From Enterococcus haemoperoxidus ATCC BAA-382 (GTDB lineage: Bacteria; Bacillota; Bacilli; Lactobacillales; Enterococcaceae): a DNA stretch of 64,000 bases. The notes beneath the pieces are model-generated. The model made no database searches, had not been told where the DNA came from, and worked only from the letters and a program-made list of their open reading frames with translations. Shown here in pieces: positions 46,830 through 55,400 of the stretch (position 1 is its first letter; each line of letters starts with the position of its first letter). The position numbers and the translations under genes are program-made. The stretch lies in the NCBI RefSeq assembly GCF_000407165.1, contig NZ_KE136479.1, positions 445,464-509,463 on the forward strand, read 5' to 3'.

Positions 46830-46856
46830 AAAGGTATCCTTGAAGATACCTTTTTT
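46830..46856 (+). terminator. Terminator after the pseudogene
   Basis: AAAGGTATC (46830-46838) pairs perfectly with GATACCTTT (46845-46853) over a 6-base loop and is followed by a T-run. It has survived the decay of the gene before it. Confidence 0.85.
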
Positions 46857-46921
46857 ATTTACCTATAAATTTTTGCCGATGGCTTTGATATAACAGGTTT
46901 TTAGTAGAAATTATATTTTTA

Positions 46922-46938
46922 TGTTAGAAAACCTAACA
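46922..46938 (+). promoter_or_regulatory. GlnR/TnrA-type operator
   Basis: TGTTA-N7-TAACA at 46922-46938 fits the GlnR consensus TGTNAN7TNACA without mismatch. It lies just upstream of the glnRA promoter, where GlnR represses its own operon under nitrogen excess in related Firmicutes. Confidence 0.85.
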
Positions 46939-46945
46939 TAAATCA

Positions 46946-46974
46946 TTGACAACAGAAAAAAGTATTGATATTCT
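46946..46974 (+). promoter_or_regulatory. Promoter of glnRA
   Basis: A consensus -35 TTGACA (46946-46951) and TATTCT (46969-46974) are spaced 17 bases, 8 bases after the GlnR box. The leader to glnR is about 140 bases. Confidence 0.7.
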
Positions 46975-47121
46975 ATATCTAATCTATCTAGCTAAGCAGG
47001 CTAGCTTCTCGAAAAAAAGATATAATCTGTTTGTGAAAAACTCAAACAAACCTATTTACCTATTTTTCTATCGAGACTGAACAAGCTTGCTACACTTTTA
47101 ATCGAAGAGAGGGGGGTGGAT

Positions 47122-47505
47122 ATGAGAGAAAAGGAACTGAGAAGGTCAATGTCAGTTTTTCCAATTGGTACAGTTATGAAACTGACTGATTTATCAGCAC
47201 GGCAAATACGTTATTATGAAGAGCAAGATTTGATTCATCCTGAAAGAAGCGAAGGAAATCGACGTATGTATTCACTAAATGACATTGATGTATTGCTTGA
47301 AATCAAGGATTATTTATCTGATGGTCTAAACATGGCTGGAATCAAACGTGTTTATGAAATGAAGCTGGAAGAACAAATGCATGCCCAAGAAACAAACAAA
47401 CCGCTGACCGATGAAGATGTTCGGAAGATTTTATATGATGAACTTATTTCTCAAGGCGGACTTACTCAACAAAATCCATTCCAATCCAGAGGCCCAAAAT
47501 TGTAA
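47122..47505 (+). CDS. glnR: MerR-family nitrogen regulator GlnR
   Basis: A 127-residue regulator. The MerR winged helix spans about residues 10-80 (MKLTDLSARQIRYYEEQDLI, then HPERSEGNRRMYS). The C-terminal tail, with GLTQQNPFQSRGPKL, is the autoinhibitory segment that feedback-inhibited GlnA relieves in Bacillus. The start is ATG 47122 behind GAGAGGGGGG; an in-frame GTG at 47116 lies in that site. It precedes glnA by 42 bases and has a perfect operator upstream. Confidence 0.95.
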   Translation: MREKELRRSMSVFPIGTVMKLTDLSARQIRYYEEQDLIHPERSEGNRRMYSLNDIDVLLEIKDYLSDGLNMAGIKRVYEMKLEEQMHAQETNKPLTDEDVRKILYDELISQGGLTQQNPFQSRGPKL

Positions 47506-47547
47506 CAATTAGCTTTACACAAAAAATGAAGGACGTGAAGGAAGACG

Positions 47548-48888
47548 ATGACGAAGAAACAAAACACAGTAGAAGATATCAAACGAATAGCCGATGAAGA
47601 AAATGTTCGATTTTTACGATTAATGTTTACAGACATTATGGGAACAATCAAAAATGTGGAAGTTCCAGTGAGCCAATTAGATAAAGTGTTAAGCAATAAA
47701 ATGATGTTTGATGGGTCTTCTATTGAAGGTTTTGTGAGAATTGAAGAAAGCGATATGTATTTATATCCAGACGTATCCACATGGATGATTTTTCCGTGGG
47801 AAAGCACACATGGGAAAGTTGCTCGTCTGATTTGTGATATTTATAATCCTGATGGAACACCATTTGCTGGAGATCCTCGTGGTAATTTAAAACGGGCATT
47901 AGCAGATATGGAAACGTTAGGTTTTACTTCATTCAATCTTGGGCCTGAGCCGGAATTTTTCTTATTCAAATTAGATGAAGATGGTAAAATCACAACTGAC
48001 TTAAATGACCGAGGTGGTTATTTTGATTTTGCACCAACCGATCTCGGTGAAAACTGCCGTAGAGATATCGTTCTTGAACTTGAAAGTCTTGGGTTTGAAG
48101 TTGAAGCTTCTCATCATGAAGTGGCGCCAGGTCAGCATGAGATTGACTTTAAATATGCTGATGTTATCGAAGCCTGTGATAATATCCAAACCTTTAAATT
48201 AGTCGTTAAAACAATTGCTAGAAAACATGGCTTACACGCAACATTTATGCCAAAACCATTGTATGGCATCAATGGATCAGGAATGCACTGTAACATGTCA
48301 TTGTTTAAAGGCGATGAAAATGTCTTCTACGATGAAAATGGTCCGATGCAACTAAGTCAAACGGCTTATCATTTTCTTGGTGGATTATTGAAACATGCTC
48401 GTGCTTATACAGCCGTTTGTAATCCAACGGTTAACTCATATAAACGTTTAGTACCAGGATATGAAGCGCCTGTATATGTTGCTTGGAGTGGTCGCAATCG
48501 TTCGCCGTTAGTTCGAGTTCCTGAATCGCGTGGCTTATCTACTCGTTTAGAGTTACGATCAGTTGATCCGTCAGCAAATCCATATTTAACAATGGCTACA
48601 CTTTTACAAGCGGGATTAGATGGAATCAAAAATGAAATTGATCCACCACAAGCGGTTGACCGCAATATTTATGTGATGAATGAAGAAGAACGAAAAGAAG
48701 CGCAAATCCATGATTTACCTTCAACACTGCATAACGCTATTAAAGAATTACGTAAGGATGATGTAATGATCAATGCGTTAGGTGAGCATATTTATGTGAA
48801 CTTTGTTGAAGCGAAACGTATGGAATGGGCTGCTTTCCGTCAAACTGTTTCTGAGTGGGAAAGAGAACAATATTTAGAGTTATACTAA
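47548..48888 (+). CDS. glnA: Glutamine synthetase type I
   Basis: A 446-residue GSI-alpha enzyme making glutamine from glutamate, ammonia and ATP. It has [20 protein letters not shown], the substrate loop [19 protein letters not shown], the ATP segment [14 protein letters not shown] and the NRSPLVRVP region. The adenylylation-loop insertion of GSI-beta is absent, consistent with control by GlnR and feedback. AAGGA precedes the ATG. A terminator follows within 10 bases. Confidence 0.97.
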   Translation: MTKKQNTVEDIKRIADEENVRFLRLMFTDIMGTIKNVEVPVSQLDKVLSNKMMFDGSSIEGFVRIEESDMYLYPDVSTWMIFPWESTHGKVARLICDIYNPDGTPFAGDPRGNLKRALADMETLGFTSFNLGPEPEFFLFKLDEDGKITTDLNDRGGYFDFAPTDLGENCRRDIVLELESLGFEVEASHHEVAPGQHEIDFKYADVIEACDNIQTFKLVVKTIARKHGLHATFMPKPLYGINGSGMHCNMSLFKGDENVFYDENGPMQLSQTAYHFLGGLLKHARAYTAVCNPTVNSYKRLVPGYEAPVYVAWSGRNRSPLVRVPESRGLSTRLELRSVDPSANPYLTMATLLQAGLDGIKNEIDPPQAVDRNIYVMNEEERKEAQIHDLPSTLHNAIKELRKDDVMINALGEHIYVNFVEAKRMEWAAFRQTVSEWEREQYLELY

Positions 48889-48895
48889 GAGCTAC

Positions 48896-48930
48896 GTGGA
48901 TAGACCAGAATCTGGTTTATCCACATTTTT
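48896..48930 (+). terminator. Terminator after glnA
   Basis: GTGGATAGACCAG (48896-48908) pairs with CTGGTTTATCCAC (48912-48924) over a 3-base loop, one G-U pair, with a T-run to 48931. Confidence 0.9.
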
Positions 48931-48971
48931 TATATTGTTCGGTTAACACTGAAGAAGTATGTTATAATTAT

Positions 48972-48992
48972 AATTGAGAATCATTATCAATT
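48972..48992 (+). promoter_or_regulatory. Fur-family operator
   Basis: AATTGAGAAT-C-ATTATCAATT is a 21-bp palindrome with one mismatched pair. The inner TGAGAATCATTATCA differs from the 7-1-7 Fur consensus TGATAATNATTATCA at one base. It directly follows TGTTATAAT (48959-48967), an extended -10, so binding would block transcription of the next gene. Confidence 0.75.
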
Positions 48993-49015
48993 GAACTTGA
49001 AAAGGAGAGGGAATC

Positions 49016-49324
49016 ATGATCGTTCAAACTGTTGCGTTTACTATAAAAAAAGAAGGAAAAGAAATTTTCGAAGCTAAAACAAGTAAAGATGTCGCTTCAA
49101 TGGTAGGATTTTCAGGTTGTGTATCAAGTGAATGTTGGTATACAGAAGATAAGGATAACTGTGAATTTATGTTGGTTTCTAAATGGCAGAGTAAAAAAGA
49201 TTTTCAAAACTGGTTAAAACGTCCAGAGCACTTACAAGAACATCGAGAGGCACATAAAAATAAAGACAGCAAACCGTCTATCGTTATAGAAAAAATTAGA
49301 AAAAGCTACGAAGTTTTTGCTTAA
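49016..49324 (+). CDS. Antibiotic biosynthesis monooxygenase-fold protein, HmoA/IsdG-like
   Basis: A 102-residue dimeric alpha-beta barrel protein. The C-terminal half LVSKWQSKKDFQNWLKRPEH then REAHK matches the W-x-S-x3-F-x2-W-x(4-5)-H pattern of HmoA/HmoB-type haem-degrading monooxygenases. Iron control is suggested by the Fur-like operator over its promoter, supporting haem or iron use rather than antibiotic synthesis. It has no signal peptide. AAAGGAGAGG precedes the ATG. It appears monocistronic. Confidence 0.75.
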   Translation: MIVQTVAFTIKKEGKEIFEAKTSKDVASMVGFSGCVSSECWYTEDKDNCEFMLVSKWQSKKDFQNWLKRPEHLQEHREAHKNKDSKPSIVIEKIRKSYEVFA

Positions 49325-49462
49325 AAATAGCAATTAGAATCTGGAGTAATTTATTTACTTTGGATTTTTTTTTACTTTATACCACGCCTTCATTCAAATA
49401 AGTGTAAAATTAATAAAAAAGCGGGTATAGTAGAAGTTAGACAAACATTAAGGAGAATAGAA

Positions 49463-50467
49463 ATGAACAAATTAAATTTTTCTCCAGCTAACTTTGAAAA
49501 GCTTCAGCAACAGGGGTGGGACAAAGCCGCTCTAGTTACCTACATAAATAATATAAATGGAAATAAACTGAACGCCAACCAAGAAATTTTTTTAGTTGGT
49601 TCTGAAATCTACACAGAAATGTTAAAAAAAAGTCAGCTTTCAGATCAAGAAAAAGTTATACTAGTCATCGATCATCTGGGTGGATACCTGAATGATTCAG
49701 GTGATTTACAGTTTGCGTCAACTGAATATAAATTTTATGATCAAATGCCGCCAGGGGCACCTTTTTTCGATTACTATTCAAAAACTGTACAACGTGCTTA
49801 TCCAAATGGTTTGATCATAGCACAAGCAGATAAAAAATTAACAAAAACAGCCCTCAAGAAAAAATACGCAAATGAAACGAAAATCCATCAATTTAGAAAT
49901 CAATTAGATAAATGTATTATTGAATATGTGGAAGACTACAAAAAATGCTACAATTTAAAAAATGATGAAGTTGCAATCAAAACGATTCTTAAAGATAATT
50001 GGTTTTATGCAGATCCGCAATATCATAACCGTGCTCATATTGATATAGAGATTTCGGCTGGTGATCTTAAAAAAGGAAGTAGAACCCTTACTAATAAAGG
50101 GTTATTAAAAAAAATCAGAAAACGAGGGTTTTATCGAAAAATTTTATCGGGAGATTATCATAGTGAATTTATTTTAGATGAACAGGGTCAACTTTTAAGC
50201 CAATGGAAAGAACAAATCAAAGAAAGAGACTACTTAGAATGTGCAATTGCAAATGGTGAATCGTTCAACTATGGTGAGCGCCCTAGATTTGATCAATATC
50301 ATACACACGATAAACTAGATGGAAATCCTCCTCGATACTTTGATACAAATAAGCGGACTCAACTTAAACAGAATTGGATTTCGCCAACCGATAATTGGTT
50401 TTATCAAGCGGTTAGACGCTTAGCAGAAAAGGGGGTTCGGTATAAAAAACGAACGAACAAAATCTAA
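49463..50467 (+). CDS. Uncharacterised 334-residue protein, possibly DUF3114
   Basis: A soluble, basic protein without signal peptide or membrane helix. I see no enzyme motif. The segments VILVIDHLGGYLNDSGDLQF, YDQMPPGAPFFDYYSKTVQ and the C-terminal NWISPTDNWFYQAVRRLAEK look conserved in style and recall DUF3114 proteins of streptococci, but I cannot confirm this. AAGGAG lies before the ATG and a terminator follows, so it is a single-gene unit. Function unknown. Confidence 0.7.
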   Translation: MNKLNFSPANFEKLQQQGWDKAALVTYINNINGNKLNANQEIFLVGSEIYTEMLKKSQLSDQEKVILVIDHLGGYLNDSGDLQFASTEYKFYDQMPPGAPFFDYYSKTVQRAYPNGLIIAQADKKLTKTALKKKYANETKIHQFRNQLDKCIIEYVEDYKKCYNLKNDEVAIKTILKDNWFYADPQYHNRAHIDIEISAGDLKKGSRTLTNKGLLKKIRKRGFYRKILSGDYHSEFILDEQGQLLSQWKEQIKERDYLECAIANGESFNYGERPRFDQYHTHDKLDGNPPRYFDTNKRTQLKQNWISPTDNWFYQAVRRLAEKGVRYKKRTNKI

Positions 50468-50480
50468 ATCAAAAGCCATT

Positions 50481-50511
50481 AAAGTTGGGAGTATAGGTTC
50501 CTGACTTTTTT
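50481..50511 (+). terminator. Terminator after the 49.5-kb gene
   Basis: AAAGTTGGGA (50481-50490) pairs with TCCTGACTTT (50499-50508), two G-U pairs, 8-base loop, followed by a T-run. Confidence 0.75.
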
Positions 50512-50564
50512 ATTTTTCACAAAAATTCTTTTTATTTTAAAGAAAGAAAGCAAAATAATCAATA

Positions 50565-50589
50565 AGTTTGTGAAATATTTTCACAAACT
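50565..50589 (+). promoter_or_regulatory. Rex-like palindrome upstream of nifJ
   Basis: AGTTTGTGAAA-TAT-TTTCACAAACT is a perfect palindrome with 11-base arms. Rex, the NADH-sensing repressor of fermentation genes, binds TTGTGAA-N4-TTCACAA; here the spacer between those half-sites is 5 bases, so the match is near but not exact. It ends 2 bases before the nifJ -35. Confidence 0.6.
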
Positions 50590-50591
50590 GT

Positions 50592-50619
50592 TTCAAAATT
50601 GAGCAGCTTCCGTTATAAT
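50592..50619 (+). promoter_or_regulatory. Promoter of nifJ
   Basis: TTCAAA (50592-50597) and TATAAT (50614-50619) are spaced 16 bases, about 57 bases before the nifJ ATG. Confidence 0.6.
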
Positions 50620-50676
50620 GGAGAAGAATATGCGTGCAACTATTCTACTTTTAGATAGAAGGATGATGACTATATA

Positions 50677-53600
50677 ATGCGAAAAATGAAGACGATGGAT
50701 GGAAATACAGCAGCAGCATATATTTCATATGCGTTTACTGAATTAGCCGCTATTTACCCAATTACACCAAGCTCAACGATGGCTGAACTTGTCGATCAGT
50801 GGTCGGCAGAAGGCAAGCAAAATATTTTTGGACAACCTGTTAAAATTGTTGAAATGCAATCAGAAGCAGGTGCGGCAGGCGTAGTCCACGGATCGTTGAA
50901 AACTGGTGCATTAACAACTACATACACTGCTTCACAAGGATTATTACTGATGATACCGAACATGTATAAGATTGCTGGAGAGTTGCTTCCGTCAGTCTTT
51001 CATGTTGCTAGTCGTGCTGTGACAACAAATGCGCTGAACATTTTCGGTGACCACGGAGATGTGATGGCTGCTCGTCAGACAGGGTTTGCTATGTTATGTG
51101 AAAGTAGCGTCCAGGAAGTCATGGATTTATCAGCGGTCGCTCATTTAGCATCGATTGAATCAAGTGTTCCATTTATCAACTTCTTTGATGGATTTCGGAC
51201 TAGTCATGAAATCCAAAAAATCGAAGTATTGGACTATGATGAATTAGCACCATTACTGGATCAAGAAAAACTAAGCGATTTTCGTAGCAGAAGCATGAAT
51301 CCAAATCATCCTTCCGTTAGTGGAACGAACCAAAATCCAGATATCCATTTCCAACAACGTGAAACGATCAATAGCTATTATGAACAAATTCCAGCTATAG
51401 TTAAAAAATACATGGATGAAATCAATGAGCTTAGAGGGACGAATTATGATTTGGTCACTTATTACGGAGCTGAAGATGCAGAAGAAGTGATTGTTTCAAT
51501 GGGGTCAGCTGCCCAAGCAATCGAGCAAACGATCGATTACTTGACGAAGCAAGGTAGAAAAGTTGGCTTCTTAAATATTCATTTGTACCGTCCGTTTCCA
51601 ATAGAGAACTTTTTAGAAAAAATGCCTAAAACTGTTAAGGCAATCGGAGTGATGGATCGTACGAAAGAACCAGGAGCCGGCGGTGAGCCGCTACTTTTAG
51701 ATGTTCAAAGTGCGATGTATGAGTCGGATTTGCGTCCAATGATTATTGGCGGCCGTTATGGATTGGGATCAAAAGACGTCTTACCAAACCAAATCGTTGC
51801 GATTTATGATGAGTTACTAAAAGATAAAAAAGCAGCAAAATCGAGGTTCACGATCGGAATTGTAGATGATGTGACGTACACTTCACTTGATTGCGGGGAA
51901 GCTCTCGATTTGACCAATCCAAAAACCTATCAAGCAAAATTCTGGGGATTTGGCTCAGATGGTACAGTTGGTGCAAATAAGTCAGCAATCAAAATCATTG
52001 GGGACCATACGGATAAATATGCTCAGGGATTCTTTTATTATGATTCAAAAAAATCTGGTGGGTTGACAGTTTCTCATTTACGTTTTGGCGAGACACCGAT
52101 TCGTTCGACTTATTTGATCGAGCATGCAGATTTTGTTGCATGTCATACTGCAGCTTACTTAAATACGTATGATTTAGTTAAGGGATTGAAAAAAGGGGGA
52201 ACCTTTTTACTGAATACAGTTTGGAATGACGAACAATTGGAACGATTCTTACCCAATAAACTAAAGCGTTACTTAGCTGAAAACGAGATTAATTTTTATA
52301 CGATCAATGCCGTTAGACTAGCTAGTGAAGTTGGATTAGGTGGTCGAATCAATACAGCGATGGAAACAGCTTTTTTCAAATTGGCAGAGATCATGCCATT
52401 TGATGAGGTACTACCAATCTTAAAAGAAGAAGCATTTAAAAGTTATGCAAGAAAATCGATGTCTGTTGTTGAAAAAAATGTTCAAGCAATTGAACGCACT
52501 GTTGAACTTCTGCATAAAGTTGAAGTGCCACTTGAGTGGAAAACAATTGAAGTAAAACCAAAAGTCCGTAAAGCAAACATTACTGATTATGTTCATGAAA
52601 TCGTAGAACCAATCAATCGTCAAGAAGGAAATGATCTTGCAGTCAGTGCATTTATGAAAAATGATATGGCGGATGGGCGGATGCCGCTAGGTACGACCGC
52701 TGTCGAAAAACGTGGTATCGCTGTAGAAGTACCAGAATGGAATAGTGATCGTTGCACAATGTGTAATGAGTGTGCGTTTGTTTGTCCGCATGCTGCGATT
52801 CGTCCATTTTTGGCAGACGATGAAGAAATGGCAGAAGCACCAGAAGGCTATATCGTCAGAGAAATGCGCGGAGCCGATGGTCTAAAGTATCGTATTCAAG
52901 TTTCTGTAGAAGATTGTACAGGTTGCGGACTTTGTGTGGACGCATGCCCAGCCAAAGGCAAAGCTTTAGTTATGAAACCTTACGAAGAGCAAAAAGAACA
53001 AGCCATGAACTGGGCATTTTCTATGACGTTGAAACAAAAGGAAAATCCAGCCAAACCAAATACTGTTTTAGGAACGCAATTTAACAAACCACTATTAGAA
53101 TTTTCAGGTGCTTGTGCTGGTTGCGGTGAAACACCCTATGTGAAATTATTAACGCAAATGTTTGGTGATCGAATGATGATCGCAAATGCTACAGGCTGTT
53201 CTTCTATTTGGGGTGGAGCAGCACCTGTTGCTCCTTATACAACAAATGATGAAGGACAAGGTCCTGCTTGGTCTAACTCATTATTAGAAGATAATGCAGA
53301 ATTTGGGTATGGAATGCTTTTAGCTAGCCAAACACGTCGTGAACATTTAGCGATGAAGATGAGTGAAGCGATGAATGTTGCTTCTCCAGCGTTAAAATTA
53401 TTAATGGAAGATTGGATCAAGCATATGCACACGGGTGAAGGCACGCAACAACGTGCTGCCAAACTAAAAGCTGCATTACTAGATGAAAAAAAGGATCAAC
53501 CTTTATTAGAAATAATCTATGCAGACAACGATTTGTTTGTGAAAAATAGTCAATGGATGATTGGTGGAGACGGTTGGGCTTACGATATTGGTTATGGGGG

Positions 53601-54354
53601 GATCGATCATGTTCTTGCCAGCGGTGCCGACGTTAATATGCTAGTTTTAGATAATGAAGTCTATTCTAATACTGGTGGACAAACCTCAAAAGCAACACCT
53701 GCCTCAGCCATTGCAAAATTCTCGGCAAGTGGTAAATACGTTTCTAAAAAAGATTTAGGCATGATGGCAATGACTTATGGCAACGTTTATGTAGCTCAAA
53801 TTGCGTCGGGTGCTAATCAAATGCAGACGATCAAAGCTTTTGAAGAAGCTGAACGTTTCCCAGGGCCATCTATTATTATCGCTTATACGCCTTGTATTAC
53901 GCATGGGTTAGTGGGTGGAATGAGTAAAACTTTGGAAGAAGCAAAAGAAGCAGTTAATTCCGGTTATTGGTCATTGTATCGCTATAATCCAGAACTAAGG
54001 GAGTCAGGAAAAAATCCAATGACTTTAGATTACAAAAAACCAAATTTTGAAGCGATGCAGGAGTTTATGCGTAAACAAGTTCGTTTCTCTTCATTAGAAG
54101 CTACACAACCTGAATTTGCAGGTAAACTTTTTGAAAAAACGGTTGATGATGCGAAAAATCGTTTTTATAATTATGCAAGGATGGCTGGTCAAGAAGAAAA
54201 AATCCGAGCAAAATTAGAAAAAGCAACAGAAGAAGTAGTGGGTGAAAAAGCACCTCGTGTAAAAAAAGAGCGAGTAGTCGATCCAGAAGCTGATGCAAGA
54301 AGAGCAGCTAGACGAGCTGAACGTGCAGCAAAACGTGGAAAGATAGAAGAATAA
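50677..54354 (+). CDS. nifJ: Pyruvate:ferredoxin (flavodoxin) oxidoreductase
   Basis: A 1225-residue single-chain PFOR. It oxidises pyruvate with CoA to acetyl-CoA, CO2 and reduced ferredoxin or flavodoxin. Domains in order: pyrimidine-binding part (PITPSSTMAELVDQWSAEG), gamma part, two 4Fe-4S motifs (CTMCNECAFVCP near 694, CTGCGLCVDACP near 747), a CAGCGETPYVKLL cluster ligand near 813, and the TPP site GGDGWAYDIGYGG near 964. After the family end there is a basic Ala/Arg-rich tail (DPEADARRAARRAERAAKRG). AGAAGGATG precedes the start. E. faecalis normally relies on PDH and PFL, so this looks accessory; the flavodoxin at 2.1 kb may accept its electrons. Confidence 0.96.
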   Translation: MRKMKTMDGNTAAAYISYAFTELAAIYPITPSSTMAELVDQWSAEGKQNIFGQPVKIVEMQSEAGAAGVVHGSLKTGALTTTYTASQGLLLMIPNMYKIAGELLPSVFHVASRAVTTNALNIFGDHGDVMAARQTGFAMLCESSVQEVMDLSAVAHLASIESSVPFINFFDGFRTSHEIQKIEVLDYDELAPLLDQEKLSDFRSRSMNPNHPSVSGTNQNPDIHFQQRETINSYYEQIPAIVKKYMDEINELRGTNYDLVTYYGAEDAEEVIVSMGSAAQAIEQTIDYLTKQGRKVGFLNIHLYRPFPIENFLEKMPKTVKAIGVMDRTKEPGAGGEPLLLDVQSAMYESDLRPMIIGGRYGLGSKDVLPNQIVAIYDELLKDKKAAKSRFTIGIVDDVTYTSLDCGEALDLTNPKTYQAKFWGFGSDGTVGANKSAIKIIGDHTDKYAQGFFYYDSKKSGGLTVSHLRFGETPIRSTYLIEHADFVACHTAAYLNTYDLVKGLKKGGTFLLNTVWNDEQLERFLPNKLKRYLAENEINFYTINAVRLASEVGLGGRINTAMETAFFKLAEIMPFDEVLPILKEEAFKSYARKSMSVVEKNVQAIERTVELLHKVEVPLEWKTIEVKPKVRKANITDYVHEIVEPINRQEGNDLAVSAFMKNDMADGRMPLGTTAVEKRGIAVEVPEWNSDRCTMCNECAFVCPHAAIRPFLADDEEMAEAPEGYIVREMRGADGLKYRIQVSVEDCTGCGLCVDACPAKGKALVMKPYEEQKEQAMNWAFSMTLKQKENPAKPNTVLGTQFNKPLLEFSGACAGCGETPYVKLLTQMFGDRMMIANATGCSSIWGGAAPVAPYTTNDEGQGPAWSNSLLEDNAEFGYGMLLASQTRREHLAMKMSEAMNVASPALKLLMEDWIKHMHTGEGTQQRAAKLKAALLDEKKDQPLLEIIYADNDLFVKNSQWMIGGDGWAYDIGYGGIDHVLASGADVNMLVLDNEVYSNTGGQTSKATPASAIAKFSASGKYVSKKDLGMMAMTYGNVYVAQIASGANQMQTIKAFEEAERFPGPSIIIAYTPCITHGLVGGMSKTLEEAKEAVNSGYWSLYRYNPELRESGKNPMTLDYKKPNFEAMQEFMRKQVRFSSLEATQPEFAGKLFEKTVDDAKNRFYNYARMAGQEEKIRAKLEKATEEVVGEKAPRVKKERVVDPEADARRAARRAERAAKRGKIEE

Positions 54355-54371
54355 ACAATTCTTTTGATTTG

Positions 54372-54417
54372 GAATGGAAGAAGGCAGAAACTTGATTCTA
54401 CTTCTTTCATTCTTTTT
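54372..54417 (+). terminator. Terminator after nifJ
   Basis: GAATGGAAGAAG (54372-54383) pairs with CTTCTTTCATTC (54401-54412), one G-U pair, loop of 17 bases, then TTTTT. Confidence 0.75.
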
Positions 54418-54509
54418 ATTTAAATTTTTCTATCGTTCATACTCATCCTGTAACCAAGGAAAAGATTATGGTATACTTATTAAGAAATCTTCAGAGAGAG
54501 GTGAGGTTT

Positions 54510-55400
54510 ATGATGTCTTTTCAACTTAGTCAATTATTTGATTTAAATTATTGGCGGCAATTGATCTCATCTGATTTCTTGTCCCGTGATTATATTATTA
54601 ATGTTATAGATATTTTGGTAGTATGGTACCTTGTCTACAAATTGATCATGCTCGTTAGGGGAACAAAAGCCGTCCAGCTGTTAAAAGGGGTCGCTGTTTT
54701 TATTGTGATCCGAATATTAAGTGAAATTATTGGTCTACATACATTATCTTGGCTGATGAACCAAGTAATTATGTATGGTGTAATTGCTGCTGTTGTGATT
54801 TTTCAACCAGAAGTTCGGCGAGGCTTAGAACATCTCGGTAGAAGCTCATTCTTCCGTACAACTAGGTCAGAGCAACAAGAAGATGAAAAAATGATTCTCT
54901 CCTTCGACAAAGCCATTCAGTATATGTCGAAACGGAAGATTGGTGCTTTGATCACAATAGAAAGAAATACTGGTTTAGATGAATACATTGAAACGGGTAT
55001 TCCTTTAGATGCCGACATTACTGGAGAATTATTGATCAATATTTTTATTCCGAATACGCCACTACATGACGGTGCTGTAATCGTAAAACAAGGGAAAATT
55101 GCTGTAGCAAGTGCCTATCTGCCTTTATCAGAAAGTAACTTGATTCCCAAAGAATTCGGTACCCGACATAGAGCAGCTGTTGGTATTAGTGAAGTAAGTG
55201 ATGCTGTGACGATCATTGTGTCAGAAGAAACAGGAGACGTCAGTCTGACGCTAAACAATGATTTGATTCCTAGACTGACACAGGAAGAGTACCTAAAAAT
55301 CCTTAGAGCAGAATTAGTACCAAAAGAAGAAAACAAAGATAAAAAAAATCTTTTGCAACACTTTCTTGACGGTGTATCGAAAGGGGCGAAAAAGAAATGA
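54510..55400 (+). CDS. cdaA: Diadenylate cyclase CdaA
   Basis: A 296-residue membrane-bound cyclase that joins two ATP into c-di-AMP. Three helices occupy about residues 25-100. The DAC domain has the catalytic DGA in TPLHDGAVIVKQGK (near 186) and the RHR triad in FGTRHRAAVG (near 217). I chose ATG 54510 behind GAGAGGTGAGG; the frame extends upstream to 54468 without a ribosome site, and ATG 54513 is equally possible. It overlaps cdaR by 4 bases, and glmM follows, the conserved cdaA-cdaR-glmM operon. Confidence 0.97.
   Translation: MMSFQLSQLFDLNYWRQLISSDFLSRDYIINVIDILVVWYLVYKLIMLVRGTKAVQLLKGVAVFIVIRILSEIIGLHTLSWLMNQVIMYGVIAAVVIFQPEVRRGLEHLGRSSFFRTTRSEQQEDEKMILSFDKAIQYMSKRKIGALITIERNTGLDEYIETGIPLDADITGELLINIFIPNTPLHDGAVIVKQGKIAVASAYLPLSESNLIPKEFGTRHRAAVGISEVSDAVTIIVSEETGDVSLTLNNDLIPRLTQEEYLKILRAELVPKEENKDKKNLLQHFLDGVSKGAKKK

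Noticed and set aside
47025-47050. TTTGTGAAAAACTCAAACAAA resembling a Rex site before glnR
   Set aside because: Only the left half-site fits; the right half does not mirror it, and glnRA is already explained by the GlnR box.
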